The notes below the pieces were generated by a model. The model was given only the letters and a program-made list of their open reading frames with translations. It was not told the DNA's origin and made no database searches. A DNA stretch of 64,000 nt from Hemileia vastatrix (taxonomy: Eukaryota > Basidiomycota > Pucciniomycetes > Pucciniales > Zaghouaniaceae), in contig JASXTE010000017.1 in assembly GCA_030280995.1 (NCBI GenBank), positions 8,823,998 through 8,887,997 on the forward strand, written 5' to 3'. This document shows, in pieces, positions 43,625 to 54,142 of this stretch. Both the position numbers and the translations under genes were made by a program. Every line of letters starts with the position of its first letter. Position 1 is the stretch's first letter.

Positions 43625-44108
43625 ATAAACAACCAAAAAATAAGAAAAAGAATGGAGAAAATGAAATAAATGAAACATACTAAAGTTTATGATCCAGTAT
43701 TGTGTTCAAGAGTCAGAGAGGTTGGCTTTATCACTGGCAGAGACAACAACAAAAAGAAAAAAAATATCAATGAAAATAGGAAAAATACAACAAAGAAGAA
43801 AAAGAAAAAAACAAATATTATCTTACCAATGAAAGAAAACCAGGCGCCAGTAGTGGTGGAAGAGAGGGGTGAGGATGGTGAGGATGGCGAGAAAGGGGTT
43901 GATATGATCAAAAGGATAGATGAGTGGATGAGGTGGATGGGAGGAGGGAAACCTGGGTAGGGGAGACCTGGTGGCAGCATGGTGGTGTGGATCAATCATA
44001 GACTGGTGGCCTAACACTGACAGATATGTCAGCCTCTGTCAGTCAAAAATGCTGTGCCTAACTCGCCCTTTTGTTGGCTTGCTGCACCAAGAGTTGCCAA
44101 TATGGCTG
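43625..44108 (-). repeat. Fold-back right arm
   Basis: Reverse complement of the left arm with scattered differences, including an extra CACCATCCT-type duplication. Read on the minus strand it carries the same exon-like MLPPGLPYPGFPPP segment and donor-like GTAAGATAA. Confidence 0.75.
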
Positions 44109-44112
44109 TAAT

Positions 44113-45325
44113 TGAAAAGAACCGAGCAATCATTTGTCATATTGTGGGAAGCACCAGTATCCCAAAGGACTACATTCTTTTGGAATGAGAGTGAAGTTTC
44201 AAAACCAAAAGCAGAAGAAACTACTGCAACATTTTCATTGTTATCCGCTGAAACTTTTGTCTCAACAGCATTGGCGGTAGACTGAGTTTTATCAAAATTT
44301 GCACATTGTTTAATTGCATCATCATCTCGTTGTTTTTGGTAGCATTTAGCAGCAATATGCCCTTTCTTCTGGCGATAGTGACAAGTAACATTGTTTTTGT
44401 TTTGCAAAGTGTTCTTGGTGTTACGTTCCTTCTGAGCTAGTGATACTGCAATAGGGGCTGTAGAAGTTGTAGGTTGATTTTGTAAAGTAGTGTCAAGCCT
44501 CCTGATCTTGGCAATGACATCTACAACCTGGACTTCATCAAAAGTTTTGTCCATCAGAATTTGATACATGCTACTAAAACCATCTTTTGGTGGGGATGCC
44601 ATGAGAGCACATAAGAAGAAATCATTTTTAATTGTAAATTTCATGAGGGACTGTCTATTTTTTAGGCTATTCATCTTAGAAATATGAGCCACTAAGGTTG
44701 ATAATGAGGGATCATAAAGTAAGGTGGTAAATTCCTCATGTACAGCTTGTACATTAGAAATACACATTTTGCCATATTCCGCAGTGAGTGTAGAGATCAT
44801 TAAATACGGATCATCAATATCTCTGATTAGTGATTTCGCATCTTCGTTTCAAGTGTAGAGGATAGCACAACAAACAAAATTTTTTGCCTTTAGCATGTTT
44901 CACAGAATCCTTGTTTAAGTAGGATGGTAATCCCCAATCAATGTAATTGTTTAGATAATGTTTCAAGTCACCTAACCAAATAAGGAAGTTATTTCCTGTT
45001 AATTCAGAGACAGAAACCTGTAAGTCATTTGCCTTTAATAAATATTGGCAAGGTTGACATATTTGCCAGTATTGGTATTTCTACCATCTGGTTCATGTTT
45101 GTATCTGAGTCTTCCATAATGTGTATGGAAAGTGAAGAGAGAGACAAGCGTTTGTTGAAGGAAGATAAATCAGAGAATTCAGGTAAATTGATTGTGTCAG
45201 ATAATATGGTCTGAACGTCTTTTGTTGCATATGAGTGATAAGGGGTCTGTGTTTCCTTTCTTAATGCGATGAGTGATGAATCATCTATCTGTGTACCAAA
45301 GTCATGTTGAGGGATAATATTGGTC
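44113..45325 (-). pseudogene. Copia-A gag C-terminal part and protease active site
   Basis: From 45325 leftward: QTNIIPQHDFGTQIDDSSLI, a stop after FIKGK (45025), then LQVSVSELTGNNFLIWLGDL in a shifted frame, a break, and the open frame 44039-44800 with FTTLLYDPSLSTLVAHISKM, SSMYQILMDKTFDEVQVVDV, the zinc knuckle CHYRQKKGHIAAKC (first spacer position Arg rather than Cys) and the protease motif VVLWDTGASHNMTNDCS. The open frame's last about 25 codons (to 44039) belong to the fold-back arm. The gag binds RNA; the DTG is the catalytic Asp triad. Frames are broken. Confidence 0.8.
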
Positions 45326-45329
45326 TGTA

Positions 45330-46081
45330 CAGTGGCCTGTAACAAGTCTGCGACCATATTTCATTTTGGAAATTTGCATATCACCCGCACCCTCCAGGCT
45401 CCGATTCATACCACCAGCACCACCTCCCCTCATCAACAATCTCATTTTTTTCTCATGGTAAAGTATCTTTTCACCTTTTGAAGTCTTCTGTACTTATTTC
45501 TATTATTATTAATCATATTACCTTTCACTTGCTACATAGATGTACTGAAGATGTTCGGAAAAGCCTCAAGTGTGACGTGCGAGAAAAATATCAACTTCAA
45601 AATCTCAAAGAGATGCAAGAAAAGCATCGCTACAGGCTTGGAATGACTAGCCAGCCTCTGAATTGGAAAACCTAATTGTGTCAATTCCCTCAAGGATAAA
45701 AATGGTTATTGATAACCATGGCAGATCAACTCGTTGATAACTTGTAGCAGGGGTGTAGGAGGGGGACTATTTTTTATTTTTTATTTTTTATTTTTTTTTC
45801 AAATTCCTTTTAGGGAGACATTCTATAAGTTTTTTTTCTTCTAATGGTACATATTTCATCGGTGTAAAAAAAATTTTTACTGGTAGCTTAAAAAATTACT
45901 TTTTGGATTTCAATTTTTTTTTTTTGATGTTACAATTGCTTTTCGGTGTTTATAATATGTTAGATCAATTTGAAACATGCTTTTACACCAGAATACAAAG
46001 CAAAAAAAAATTCTGATATTTATTGAGTGAGTAGTGTTAAAAAAATACTGGTCGCAGACTTGTTCTTGTTACAGGCCGCTG
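45330..46081. mobile_element. Pogo-like MITE, 752 bp, TSD TA
   Basis: Ends CAGTGGCCTGTAACAAG and complement (the right end has an extra AACAAG) continuing into TCTGCGACC; TA on both sides (45328-45329, 46082-46083). The copia-A gag frame resumes in phase after removal (KMLSV then QTNII). Inside, after a donor-acceptor-like pair (GTAAAGTATC at about 45459 and TACATAG at 45539), an exon-like stretch encodes DVREKYQLQNLKEMQEKHRY, perhaps captured sequence. Confidence 0.8.
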
Positions 46082-46083
46082 TA

Positions 46084-46276
46084 CACTCAACATTTTAGTG
46101 AGTGTCAATGGTGTCTGTGTTTCCTTGTTTCCAGTGGAAACAGGAAGTTTGCGTGAGCAAGTTTTCAAAAATAAAGAGACACTATCAAAGTCCTTTAGAC
46201 TAATTATTCCCTTATTTATTATTCTTTGTGTAGTTTTGATCTTACGCCTTATGTATCTTTTGATCCTTTTGTTCAT
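46084..46276 (-). pseudogene. Copia-A gag N-terminal piece
   Basis: The open frame from 46276 (MNKRIKRYIRRKIKTTQRII), basic, ends at the MITE border after LTLTKMLSV and continues in phase beyond it. No domain is recognised in this stretch. Confidence 0.5.
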
Positions 46277-46405
46277 AGAAGAGTAATGTTTTGTATGTGC
46301 GCCAAAATCACAAGTGAAACCATATATCCCATATGGGATGTCTTTCCTCTTTCATTTGTTGTTCAAGTTGTCGAGATCCATAATGTTTGCGAAGCGTGAG
46401 CCCAT
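46277..46405 (-). other. Copia-A leader remainder
   Basis: Between gag start and copia-C. At 46396-46405 (GTGAGCCCAT on the plus strand) lies the downstream half of the copia-A primer-binding site, whose other half is at 52129-52137. Confidence 0.6.
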
Positions 46406-46520
46406 TGTTGTCTCAGGCAAAGGGAATATGGAGGTTTTGGTAAGAAAGTAGAATCAATTACTTTTCGGGAATGGTCTTAAGTTATATACATGAGTATGCG
46501 GCGCAGTAGAGTACATAACA
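46406..46520 (-). repeat. Copia-C 3' LTR
   Basis: 115 bp; minus strand begins TGTTATGTACTCTACTGCGC and ends GCCTGAGACAACA. Compared with the 5' LTR it has an extra short segment AGAATCAATTACTT. Confidence 0.85.
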
Positions 46521-46530
46521 CCCGCCCCTC
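46521..46530 (-). promoter_or_regulatory. Copia-C polypurine tract
   Basis: On the minus strand GAGGGGCGGG directly precedes the 3' LTR. Confidence 0.75.
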
Positions 46531-46760
46531 GACAAGACGCTATAGATTATTGACTTATGAGAGAGTGATAACAGATAGAGAAGAAGAAGGTCATGGTAAT
46601 GTAATGATGTTTTATATGTTGTTTTTATTATTTGTTTTTTTTGTTTTTTTTGTTTTTTTTTTTGTTTTTTTTTAATTTAAATGTAAAATCTGCTTAAATG
46701 CTTGGTACAGAGAGAAAAAAGAAGAGAAAAAGAAGAAAAATAATAAAAATAATAAAAATA

Positions 46761-48976
46761 AATTAAAGGAGGTGTAGTTGTTCTAGAGTGACTTTGTGAG
46801 TTGAAGTGTTGAGAGGTTTTGTCATTACGTCTGCCAGTTGTTTGCCTGAAGGTACCCATGTTAGTGTAGCTTTCTTTTTGTAGAGTTATTTGTTTACATA
46901 GTAAAAATCCCGTTCCATGTGTCTTCACTACGCACCTAGTAAGATATCCCTGATGGGGATATCCAGCACAAGTTAGGGATATTTTAGGGAGGGACATAAG
47001 GTCAGAAAAATATATGTAAGAAAAGTAAGTGCACGAAAAATAAGTGCGAGAAACGTAAGTGTAAGAAAAATCATTTGTGACCATGAGAATATTTTTTTTC
47101 AAAAAAAAATTGTAAAAAAACAGAAAAAAATAAAAAATGAAATAAAAAATCTTTTTTTCGGAAAAAACAAAAGTACAAAACACAGTTTCCCATGGTTGCA
47201 AGATATTTTTCTTAAATTTATTATCCTCACATCTTTTTTTTGCACATATTTTCCTGGAAGATATTTATCTCACACATATTTTTCTTGCACATATTTTTCT
47301 ACCCTTATGTCTCTCACTATAATATACCTAACTCGCGCTGGATATCCCCATCAGGGATATCTTACTTGGTGCGTAGTGCTTGTTCTTTTGTTTGATCCTT
47401 CATTGCTTGCCATTTTTGTTGATGCTTCATCGTCGCAAAAAAGATTTAGGGTTCCTTGGAAGTTTGTGATATCTTCGAGCAGGTTTTTAATCCACATGCC
47501 AGATTTAGTCGCTGTGGATAGTGCCATTAGTTCTGCATGGCAGGTGGCCGTAGCTACGCAAGAGAGACGTCTGGATGACCAGCTGATGGGACAGTCGTTA
47601 AGTAGGGAAATGTGGCCCCCGGTCGATCTTGAATGTTCCCTGCCCCAATCTGAGTCGCTGAAACACTTTAGATCGATGGTTGATGTGTTTTTGTTTGATG
47701 GGAATAAGTTTAGGGTTAGTTCTTTTGTGTTGCGTAGGTATGCTAGGAGGTGTTTCAGGGGGGCCCAGTGATTGTTTGTGGGACACTTGGAAAAACGGGC
47801 TAAGAAGTTCACACTGAAAGCAATGTCTGGTCTGGTGCCGCTGGCCACATAGCTGAGCGATCCAATGGCGGACAAATAGTTTGTCGCGTTCACAGGTGTT
47901 GATCTTTCAGGTGCAACTTTCAGGTTTGATGATGTTGGTAAAGGGGTCGATTTTGTTTCACATGTATGGCTGAATTTGTCTAGTATTTTATTTATGAGGG
48001 TGAGTTGGCTAAGGATGAAACCTTTATCAATGCGCTTGATTGATAAACCTACAATGGAGTCAAGGGAAGGATTCCACTTGATTGTAAGTTCATCTGCCAG
48101 GCAATTTTGCAGCTTCTGTAGTTCTTCAAGGCTGTTTTCCGTGACGAGACCATCATCTACATGGACCCAAATCAGTGTATTTCGTCCATCTCACCTTAGC
48201 TAATAGACACTGGCATCATACTGGGACACTTGATATCCTAGCTTCATTAACTTTGATGAGAGGTGTTCCCACCAGCAGCGTGCGGCTTGACATGTTCCGT
48301 ATAAGGCTTTTTTTAGTAGGAGTGCTTTTCCATCATTTATTTCAAAACCTGGAGGGTCCTTTATATAGATTTCTTCATTGATTGGGCTGTGTAAGTAAGC
48401 TGCTGTGGCATCGAAAGAATGGACCAGCCAGTTGTAGTGTGCAGCAAGTGTTAGGATTATCCTCTGGGACGTGAAAGTTGCAGTGGGTGCAAAAGTTTTA
48501 TGATAGTCTATTCCGTGAATTTGTTTGAAGCCCTTGGCTACATACCTGGCCTTCAGTTTCACCAGATTTCCATCCGCATCACACTTTTCTGCGAAAACCC
48601 ATCTGGCATCTGTGATTTTGGCCGAGAGAGGTGGCGTCGTTCTTTCCCAAACTCCCATCTTCTGCATGTTTTCCATTTCCTCAGTGCAGGCTTCATGCCA
48701 CTGTTTGCTGTTCGGTAGTTTCATGGCCTCTTTGAAGGACTTGGGCGATGTTGAGGAAAGAAAACACGATGCTCTCTCAATGGCATTGAGTAGTTCCTCT
48801 TGATTGTCTATAAGGCGTTCAGCTTCAAAATTGCCTAGGTCGTTAATGTTGATTGGGTCTATTACGTTGGCTTCTACTGGGTTTAGTAAGTTGTTTATCA
48901 ACATTTTGTCCGAGGGAGGTATGGGTGTTGGGTTGAAAGCTGCCCATGCTGAAGCTATTAGTTTTTTTTTGTTCAA
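46761..48976 (-). pseudogene. Copia-C reverse transcriptase and RNase H, split by a MITE
   Basis: From 48976: FKEAMKLPNSKQWHEACTEE, LKARYVAKGFKQIHGIDYHK, FDATAAYLHSPINEEIYIKD, LYGTCQAARCWWEHL, two stops, then TLIWVHVDDGLV with the intact VDD, and in the same frame FILSQLTLINKILDKF. The 47379-47893 part has LSAIGSLSYVASGTRPDIAF, CFSDSDWGREHSRSTGGHIS and ATCHAELMALSTATKS. After the MITE (46925 and below) it finishes with RHMERDFYYVNK, one TAA, YKKKATLTWVPSGKQLADVM and THKVTLEQLHLL. A handful of stops only; otherwise complete. Confidence 0.85.
46926..47378. mobile_element. CACTA-type MITE (second family), 453 bp, TSD CTT
   Basis: Terminal inverted repeats of about 42 bp beginning CACTACGCACCTAGTAAGAT and containing the palindrome GATATCCCTGATGGGGATATC; CTT on both sides. 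It shares the first nine bases CACTACGCA with the other MITE family. The interior has repeated AAAAATAAGTGCGAGAAACG-like units on the left and CACATATTTTTCTTGCACAT on the right, also roughly complementary. Confidence 0.9.
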
Positions 48977-49079
48977 GATCCCAGAAAAGCCAGCCCTTAG
49001 AGGCCTGCGGGAAACCTACCAAGATACATTTTTTTTGCCCTTTGATCAAGTTTGAGTCATGTTTCTTTCGGAATATGAA

Positions 49080-49776
49080 CGTATGCTGTAGAACCAATGG
49101 GTCTTATAATGTTGGCTATTGGAGAGTGACCTATCATCGCCTCAAAAGGTGTTTGTTCAGAGCATATAGAATTTGGGAGTCAATTTTGCACGTAAGCCGC
49201 CCATTTGTAAGCAAAACCCCCAAAAAATTTGGGTAGGCCACTGTCAAGGAGTACTGTTCTACCCATGTCCGACACTGATCTATTCTGTCTTTCTATTTTG
49301 CCGTTTTGCTTGTGATTATAGGGTAGGGAGAGTTCATGGATAATGCCTTTTGATATGAAAAAAGCGGATAGGGTTTTGTTAACAAACTCGCCACCATTGT
49401 CAGAATGGAAACTCTTGACACTCACTTTTTTTTGTGTTTCAAGTCTGTTGATAGTATTGATGATGGTGGTGGTAGCCTCAGATTTTGTTTTTAAAATGTG
49501 GCATTCTGTGTATGTCATGGCACAATCTTTAATGGTTAGTGCCCACAGACCATTGTCAAACGTGGCTTCTTCTAGGGGACCGATGAGGTCAGCTGTGAGG
49601 AGTTCTAGATTGGCAAGTTCTCTACTTCAGGATGGTAAGTCAGAGAGTTTGGTACTTTTCGATAATTTACATATTTCACAGTTGATCTCACCTGTAAGTA
49701 TGTATTTTGGTAGACCCTTTGCCATATCAAGGGAGATAAGTTTTTGGATTTGTCTGAGGCTGGCATGGCCAAAAAG
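49080..49776 (-). pseudogene. Copia-C integrase region
   Basis: Frames 49605-49823 and 49180-49518 give LISLDMAKGLPKYILTGEINC-like zinc-region sequence (reading through a shift), a catalytic-core start LIGPLEEATFDNGLWALT, MTYTECHILKTKSEATTTII, VKSFHSDNGGEFVNKTLSAF (second catalytic Asp), LPYNHKQNGKIERQNRSVSD (Glu) and LLDSGLPKFFGGFAYKWAAY. These are the standard copia DDE landmarks. Broken by at least two shifts or stops. The linker to RT (49079-48977) reads through a frame change. Confidence 0.75.
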
Positions 49777-51663
49777 TCAGTGATAGTAGTATAAGAGATC
49801 ATTGTTTGATTGGTGAGTAGCAAGGGTATGGATTAGTTGGGGGTTTTCAAAAGGAATGGTTGAATGGTCATATTCTGACATGTATAGGGTGTGAGATTCA
49901 TTTGGAGTAATGGTATTTACAGGGTATGATGGTTTAAGTGAGCGTAAATCTGTTTTTGGTAGTGTTTTTGGGTATGGAAACAGCCATCTACGATTGGTAA
50001 AGGTGGCTTGCAGTACACGCATTCCTGTGAAATGAACAAAAATTTGGTTATCAGAATTCCATTCTATAGACGCTCCACCCCTGATAAGTGCCGCTGGAGA
50101 TATAAGTGTGCGTGAGGCATTCTTACAGAAATATACATTGTTAATGTTGATAACTGTCCCACCCAGTCCAGCAAAACAAAGGGTTCCCTTCCCTGTAATG
50201 AAATTGCGAACATTGTTAGTGGCCACTTGTAATGGTAAAGGTTCAGGTAGGGTGGAAAAGTTCACTAACTCGTTAATTGCACTTGTCAGGTGATGAGTCC
50301 CCCCTGTGTCAAAAACAGGTGGGGGTTGCATTGGCGGGGGGGAATTTTCTGATATTGTGAGGTTTTGGAAATCGGCGGCTGAGGCTTCATGTTGGTCGCC
50401 AATTTCCATTATCTTCGCTTGTGGTGGTTGAAATTTGGAGGGGCCATCCTTGTTTTGTAGTCGTTTGGGGTAGACGGGCCTGTAGGAGTTCATGCGTCCA
50501 TGTTGGTGTTGTGGATTGATGGAGGCACGGTTTTGTGAGGATTGTGTAGGATTTTGTCTGTGAGGAGGCACATAAGGTGGGGTCAAAACTGGATAGTTGA
50601 CAGATGGGTAATGAGCCTTGAATTGGGATGGGGAAAGGGTAGGAGGGGCCAATGTGATCCTCGTTTGTCTTGAGATAGGGCATCGGTTTTGAAGGTGGCC
50701 GTAAGAATTACAGTTCCAGCAGTGGAGTGTATTCATTGTGTCAGTTTGTATGTCAATGTTGGGTTCTGGGGACTCGTTGATGTTTACTGCTGACGTGCTG
50801 GGAATAGGAGTGGTGAGAGACTCGTCAAGTTCTTGTGAGTGTTGATGACGGTCCCAGGCATTTGTTAGTATTCTGGTCATTTTTGCTGATGAAGGTGGGG
50901 CATTTAATGATTCCATTGCATTTTCAGCCTCTCTATGAACATCTGAGGCAATGCCGGATTTATTGTCTACCGCAAATTGGAGGACCATCGAAAACATTGA
51001 ATCTTCGGTGAAGGTGTAGCCTTCTTCCTTAAGGTTGTCAAATAGTTCACGTAGTTTGGTGACTAGTTCCGAAGGGTTGGAGAAAGAGCTTAGTCTTAAG
51101 GAGTGGATCTTTCGATATAAGTTTAGTTGAGAGGTTCTGGAATTTGTGCTGAAAAGGTCTTTTAGGTATGCAAAAGCCCTAGTGCTTGGTCGTTTTGAGA
51201 TGCACTGGCGTCGGAGGTCCATTGAGAGCGAAATCATGAGGATCGCCCGAGCTAGGGTTTCACGAGAGGGGATGGATGATGCACGGCTTTGGGTGAAAAA
51301 ATCTTCATTGTATATATGGTCGAGTAGAACTAAGTGTAATTCCTGGTACCAACTTCAATAATTGCTACTGTCCGATTGTAGGACATGGGGCCAATCCTTC
51401 ATTTTGGCTTTGATGTGAGCAAGGGAGACAGCGGTAGTTTTTCATTCCTCATGTTCTTCATGACCGGGGATGTCCGTTTGGTACCCTGCAATAGTTTCAT
51501 CGTCGTCAGCTTCATCAGGATCATCCAGAACGGTTTCGTCTGGGGGGCTGGAGGGAGGGTTTGAGGGTGAGGTGGAAGGCATATGTGGTGGTCAGTCGGT
51601 TTGCCTGGATCTTGGTGGTGCATTTGGTGCCCATCTTGGTGGATTGACCTGCAGATTAGACAT
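49777..51663 (-). pseudogene. Copia-C gag and protease
   Basis: I take the ATG at 51663 (MSNLQVNPPRWAPNAPPRSR) as start; the same frame has stops (TGA) at about 51593, 51442 and 51358 and then runs open from 51237 to 49777. FSNPSELVTKLRELFDNLKE is the gag helix region; LHCWNCNSYGHLQNRC is an intact CX2CX4HX4C knuckle; PPVFDTGGTHHLTSAINELV is the protease (DTG); LISPAALIRGGASIEWNSDN follows. All three stops could be read as CGA or similar codons after C-to-T change. Confidence 0.8.
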
Positions 51664-52020
51664 TTTTTTTTTTTTAAGGTAAGACTAGACTACTAAATAA
51701 AGGATGTTCCGGACGTCTCCGTCAAACTGTGGTAGGTCTTAGTAAGAAGACAAACCCGGGTATCCTGATAAAAAGAGTAGAGGAAAAGAGAGAAAGAAAA
51801 ACAAAAAGGAAAAAAAAGGAGAAAGAGAAAGAGAAGGAAAGCCAAAAAAAAAGGTGAAAATGTTAGCCAAAAGAAACTGGCTGAGGTTTGTTATGAGGAA
51901 AAACAAATGAGACTGGTGTAGAGAGAAAAAAAAGGAGGCCAAAGGAAACTGGCTGAGTTTTGATTTTTGAAAAGAAAAGAAAAAAAATGGGAAAACTTGT
52001 TGCGGAGCTGAGCGTTAAGG
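51664..52020 (-). other. Copia-C leader
   Basis: Noncoding on the minus strand; pyrimidine-rich (TTTTCTTTTTCTCTTTCC stretches at 51770-51860) with duplicated CAAAAGAAACTGGCTGAG-type segments at 51868 and 51938. Confidence 0.5.
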
Positions 52021-52030
52021 GACCATAACC
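52021..52030 (-). promoter_or_regulatory. Copia-C primer-binding site
   Basis: GGTTATGGTC on the minus strand directly after the 5' LTR. The same position holds GGTTATGGGC in copia-A, -B and -D. It resembles the complement of the initiator tRNA anticodon arm, the half-tRNA primer used by copia-type elements. Confidence 0.7.
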
Positions 52031-52128
52031 TGTTGCCTCAGGCAAAGGGAATATGGAGGTTTTGGTAAGAAATCGGGAATGGTCTTAAGTTATATACATG
52101 AGTATGTGGCGCAGTAGAGTCCATAACA
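52031..52128 (-). repeat. Copia-C 5' LTR
   Basis: 98 bp; minus strand TGTTATGGACTCTACTGCGC to GCCTGAGGCAACA. Confidence 0.85.
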
Positions 52129-52137
52129 CCCATAACC

Positions 52138-52203
52138 TATAACAGTTAGAATAATGTCTTAAACAAACGTTTTCTAAATAAAACGTTAATGTGTACTCAA
52201 AAC
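52138..52203 (-). repeat. Copia-A 5' LTR, inner part
   Basis: On the minus strand ends CTAACTGTTATA immediately before the primer-binding site GGTTATGGG (52137-52129). The segment CTAAATAAAACGTTAATGTG is shared with the 3' LTR at 19740. Continues at 58045 beyond copia-B. Confidence 0.75.
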
Positions 52204-52321
52204 TGAGATGGTGGTTTATTCTAATAATGATGTATTAATTATGTTCCCGTAACACATATATACAACACGTTAGGTCTAGTAGTTGAGTACTTAGTTAAGT
52301 CTATGATGTTAAACATCTACA
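52204..52321 (-). repeat. Copia-B 3' LTR
   Basis: Minus strand TGTAGATGTTTAACATCATA to CCACCATCTCA. The pol stop codon TAA lies inside the LTR start (GGGGGGTGTAGATGTTTAA), so coding and LTR overlap by ten bases. Confidence 0.85.
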
Positions 52322-53994
52322 CCCCCCTGCTCAACTACATTCCGCCATCCTAAAAAACTACTGTAAACATTGATTAGTTGTCTAGATTTTTCTACTAAAT
52401 TAGGACCTAGGTTTTTTGTCAATATATCAGCCTTTTGTTCTTTTGTTCCAATCCATTTTATTACAGCCCTCTTCTTATGTAGTTGGGAATTAACATAGAA
52501 GAAATTCCTTTCCATGTGCCAAATTCTCTTGTTTGATGGTTGATCAGCTGCTACTTTAATAAAAGATTCATTATCACAATGTAGTGTTGTTATAATTTCA
52601 TTACCTGTCATGTCCTCTAGCATATTCTTTATCCACATTGCTGTTTTTGTTATTGCTGCTAAAGCCGCTAGTTCAGATTCACAATTAGACAAGGCCACTA
52701 ATTGTTGTCGTTTAGATGTCCAATTTACAGGTACTCCCATGTAGCATATAATTCCTCCATTTGTACATCTGGCTAGATCATCGTTCCAGTTTGCATTGCC
52801 ATATGCGTCTAGTTCTTTTCTTTTGTTTGGAAAAATATGGAACATACAGTCTTTAGTTGTGAGTACATATTGAATTAAATGCGTTAAAGCCTCCCAATGT
52901 TTCTCATTTGGATGATTAGCATATCTTGCTAGGTAGTTTACTTCAAAAGAAATGTCAGGCCTAGTTGCAACAGCTAAATAGTTCAATGAGCCTATCAAAC
53001 TTAAAAATTCAGTATTCTTTAATTTTTCCCCAGTACCTTTCGATAGCTTACAATCTTTAGGTAATACTGTTGATTTTCTAATTGGTTCTCCCTCGAAACG
53101 GTCAGCAATCTTGTTAATCAGTAATTGTTGTGAAAGAATGAAACCACTTTGTTTACGTACTACTTTAACCCCAACAATGTTATTTAATTCTTCTTCCCAT
53201 TTTATTGTAACTAATTCCAATAGTTTTTTTTGAAAACTTTTCAATATTTCCTTGCTTGAACCTGTTATAACCCCATCATCTCCATGAATCCATAAGATTC
53301 CATCATTTGCTTGATCTTGAAGTATGTATAAAGAGCTGTTGTAGTAGCTTGGAATATAATTCATTGAACGTAATTTTGACTCTAAATGTTTCCACCAGCA
53401 CCTTGCTGCTTGCTTTGTGCCATACAAAGCTTTTTTTAATTTGAAAACTTTGCCTTCCTCTCTTCCAAAACCCAGTGGTGCTTTCACCCACAAATCTTCA
53501 TCTATTGGTGAATTTAGATATGCTGAAACTACATCAAAACTGCGAACTGGCCAGTTGTAAGCTGCAGCCATTGTTAGTAAAATTCGTAAGGAAGTAAAAT
53601 TAGCTGTTGGTGCAAAATTTTCTGCATACTCTATACCCTCTTTTTGGGAAAACCCCTTGGCGACATACCTGGCTTTTCTCTTTATCAGTTTTCCATTGTT
53701 GTCTAATTTTTCAGCAAAAACCCATTTAGCATCAGTAACTCTTTTCCCATCTGGAAGTAAACTTTCTACCCAAACATCCATTCTTGATAGATTTTTCATT
53801 TCATCTTTTCAAGCTTCTAGCCACTCCTTTTTGTTACTTGACTTCATTGCCTGTAAAAAAGTGTTTGGTAAGTTATTTGCTATAGCTTTACAGCTTATTT
53901 CTATGTTATCTACTAGTTGATCTTGTTCAATTATTTCTTCTTCAGTGCTGAAATCGTTAAAAGTCAGTGTGTTAGTAATAAAATCTAAACCCAT
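52309..53994 (-). pseudogene. Copia-B reverse transcriptase and RNase H (one in-frame stop)
   Basis: A single frame from 53994 with one TGA just below 53809. Landmarks: FLQAMKSSNKKEWLEA, LIKRKARYVAKGFSQKEGIE, FDVVSAYLNSPIDEDLWVKA, LYGTKQAARCWWKHLESKLR, ILWIHGDDGVITGS (GDD where others have VDD; both catalytic Asp kept), LSLIGSLNYLAVATRPDISF, YGNANWNDDLARCTNGGIIC, LVALSNCESELAALAAITKT, CDNESFIKVAADQPSNKR, then KWIGTKEQKADILTKNLGP. The RNase H YGNANW replaces the usual SDADW: an Asp is missing there. Length is normal. Close to intact. Confidence 0.85.
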
Positions 53995-54142
53995 TTTGTT
54001 TTCTTTATTAGTGTTATCTAATTTTTTAATTTTTTGGTTTAGACACAGTTTCTGAGAAAGTTGCCCAAGCTGAAGAAATTAGTTTGCCTGTGTCTATTTC
54101 TATAAATAACCAACCTTTTGAGTGTTCCAGATAACCAATTAC

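Larger units (their letters stand above)
37213..44108. mobile_element. Fold-back element with about 0.5-kb inverted arms, TSD TA
   Basis: Arms start CAGCCATATTGG and read inward nearly identically: left 37213-37617 plus 42787-42870 (interrupted by a MITE), right 44108-43625. TA flanks both ends (37211-37212, 44109-44110). Removing the element and one TA restores the copia-A frame between LFN and YKELD. The loop is 42880-43625. Without its nested guests the element is about 1.7 kb. TA duplication and a terminal CAG point to the Tc1/mariner/pogo group, but no transposase is present. Confidence 0.85.
46406..52128 (-). mobile_element. Copia-C: Ty1/copia element, TSD CCCAT
   Basis: LTRs 46406-46520 and 52031-52128, polypurine tract GAGGGGCGGG, primer-binding site GGTTATGGTC, gag-protease-integrase-RT-RNase H in order. 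CCCAT flanks it (46401-46405, 52129-52133). The insertion point is inside the primer-binding site of copia-A. Holds one CACTA-type MITE. Confidence 0.9.

Noticed and set aside
46490..47201. ORFs around the second MITE (46490-46675 plus, 46677-47201 minus)
   Set aside because: They read through LTR, simple repeats and MITE arms out of frame with copia-C pol.
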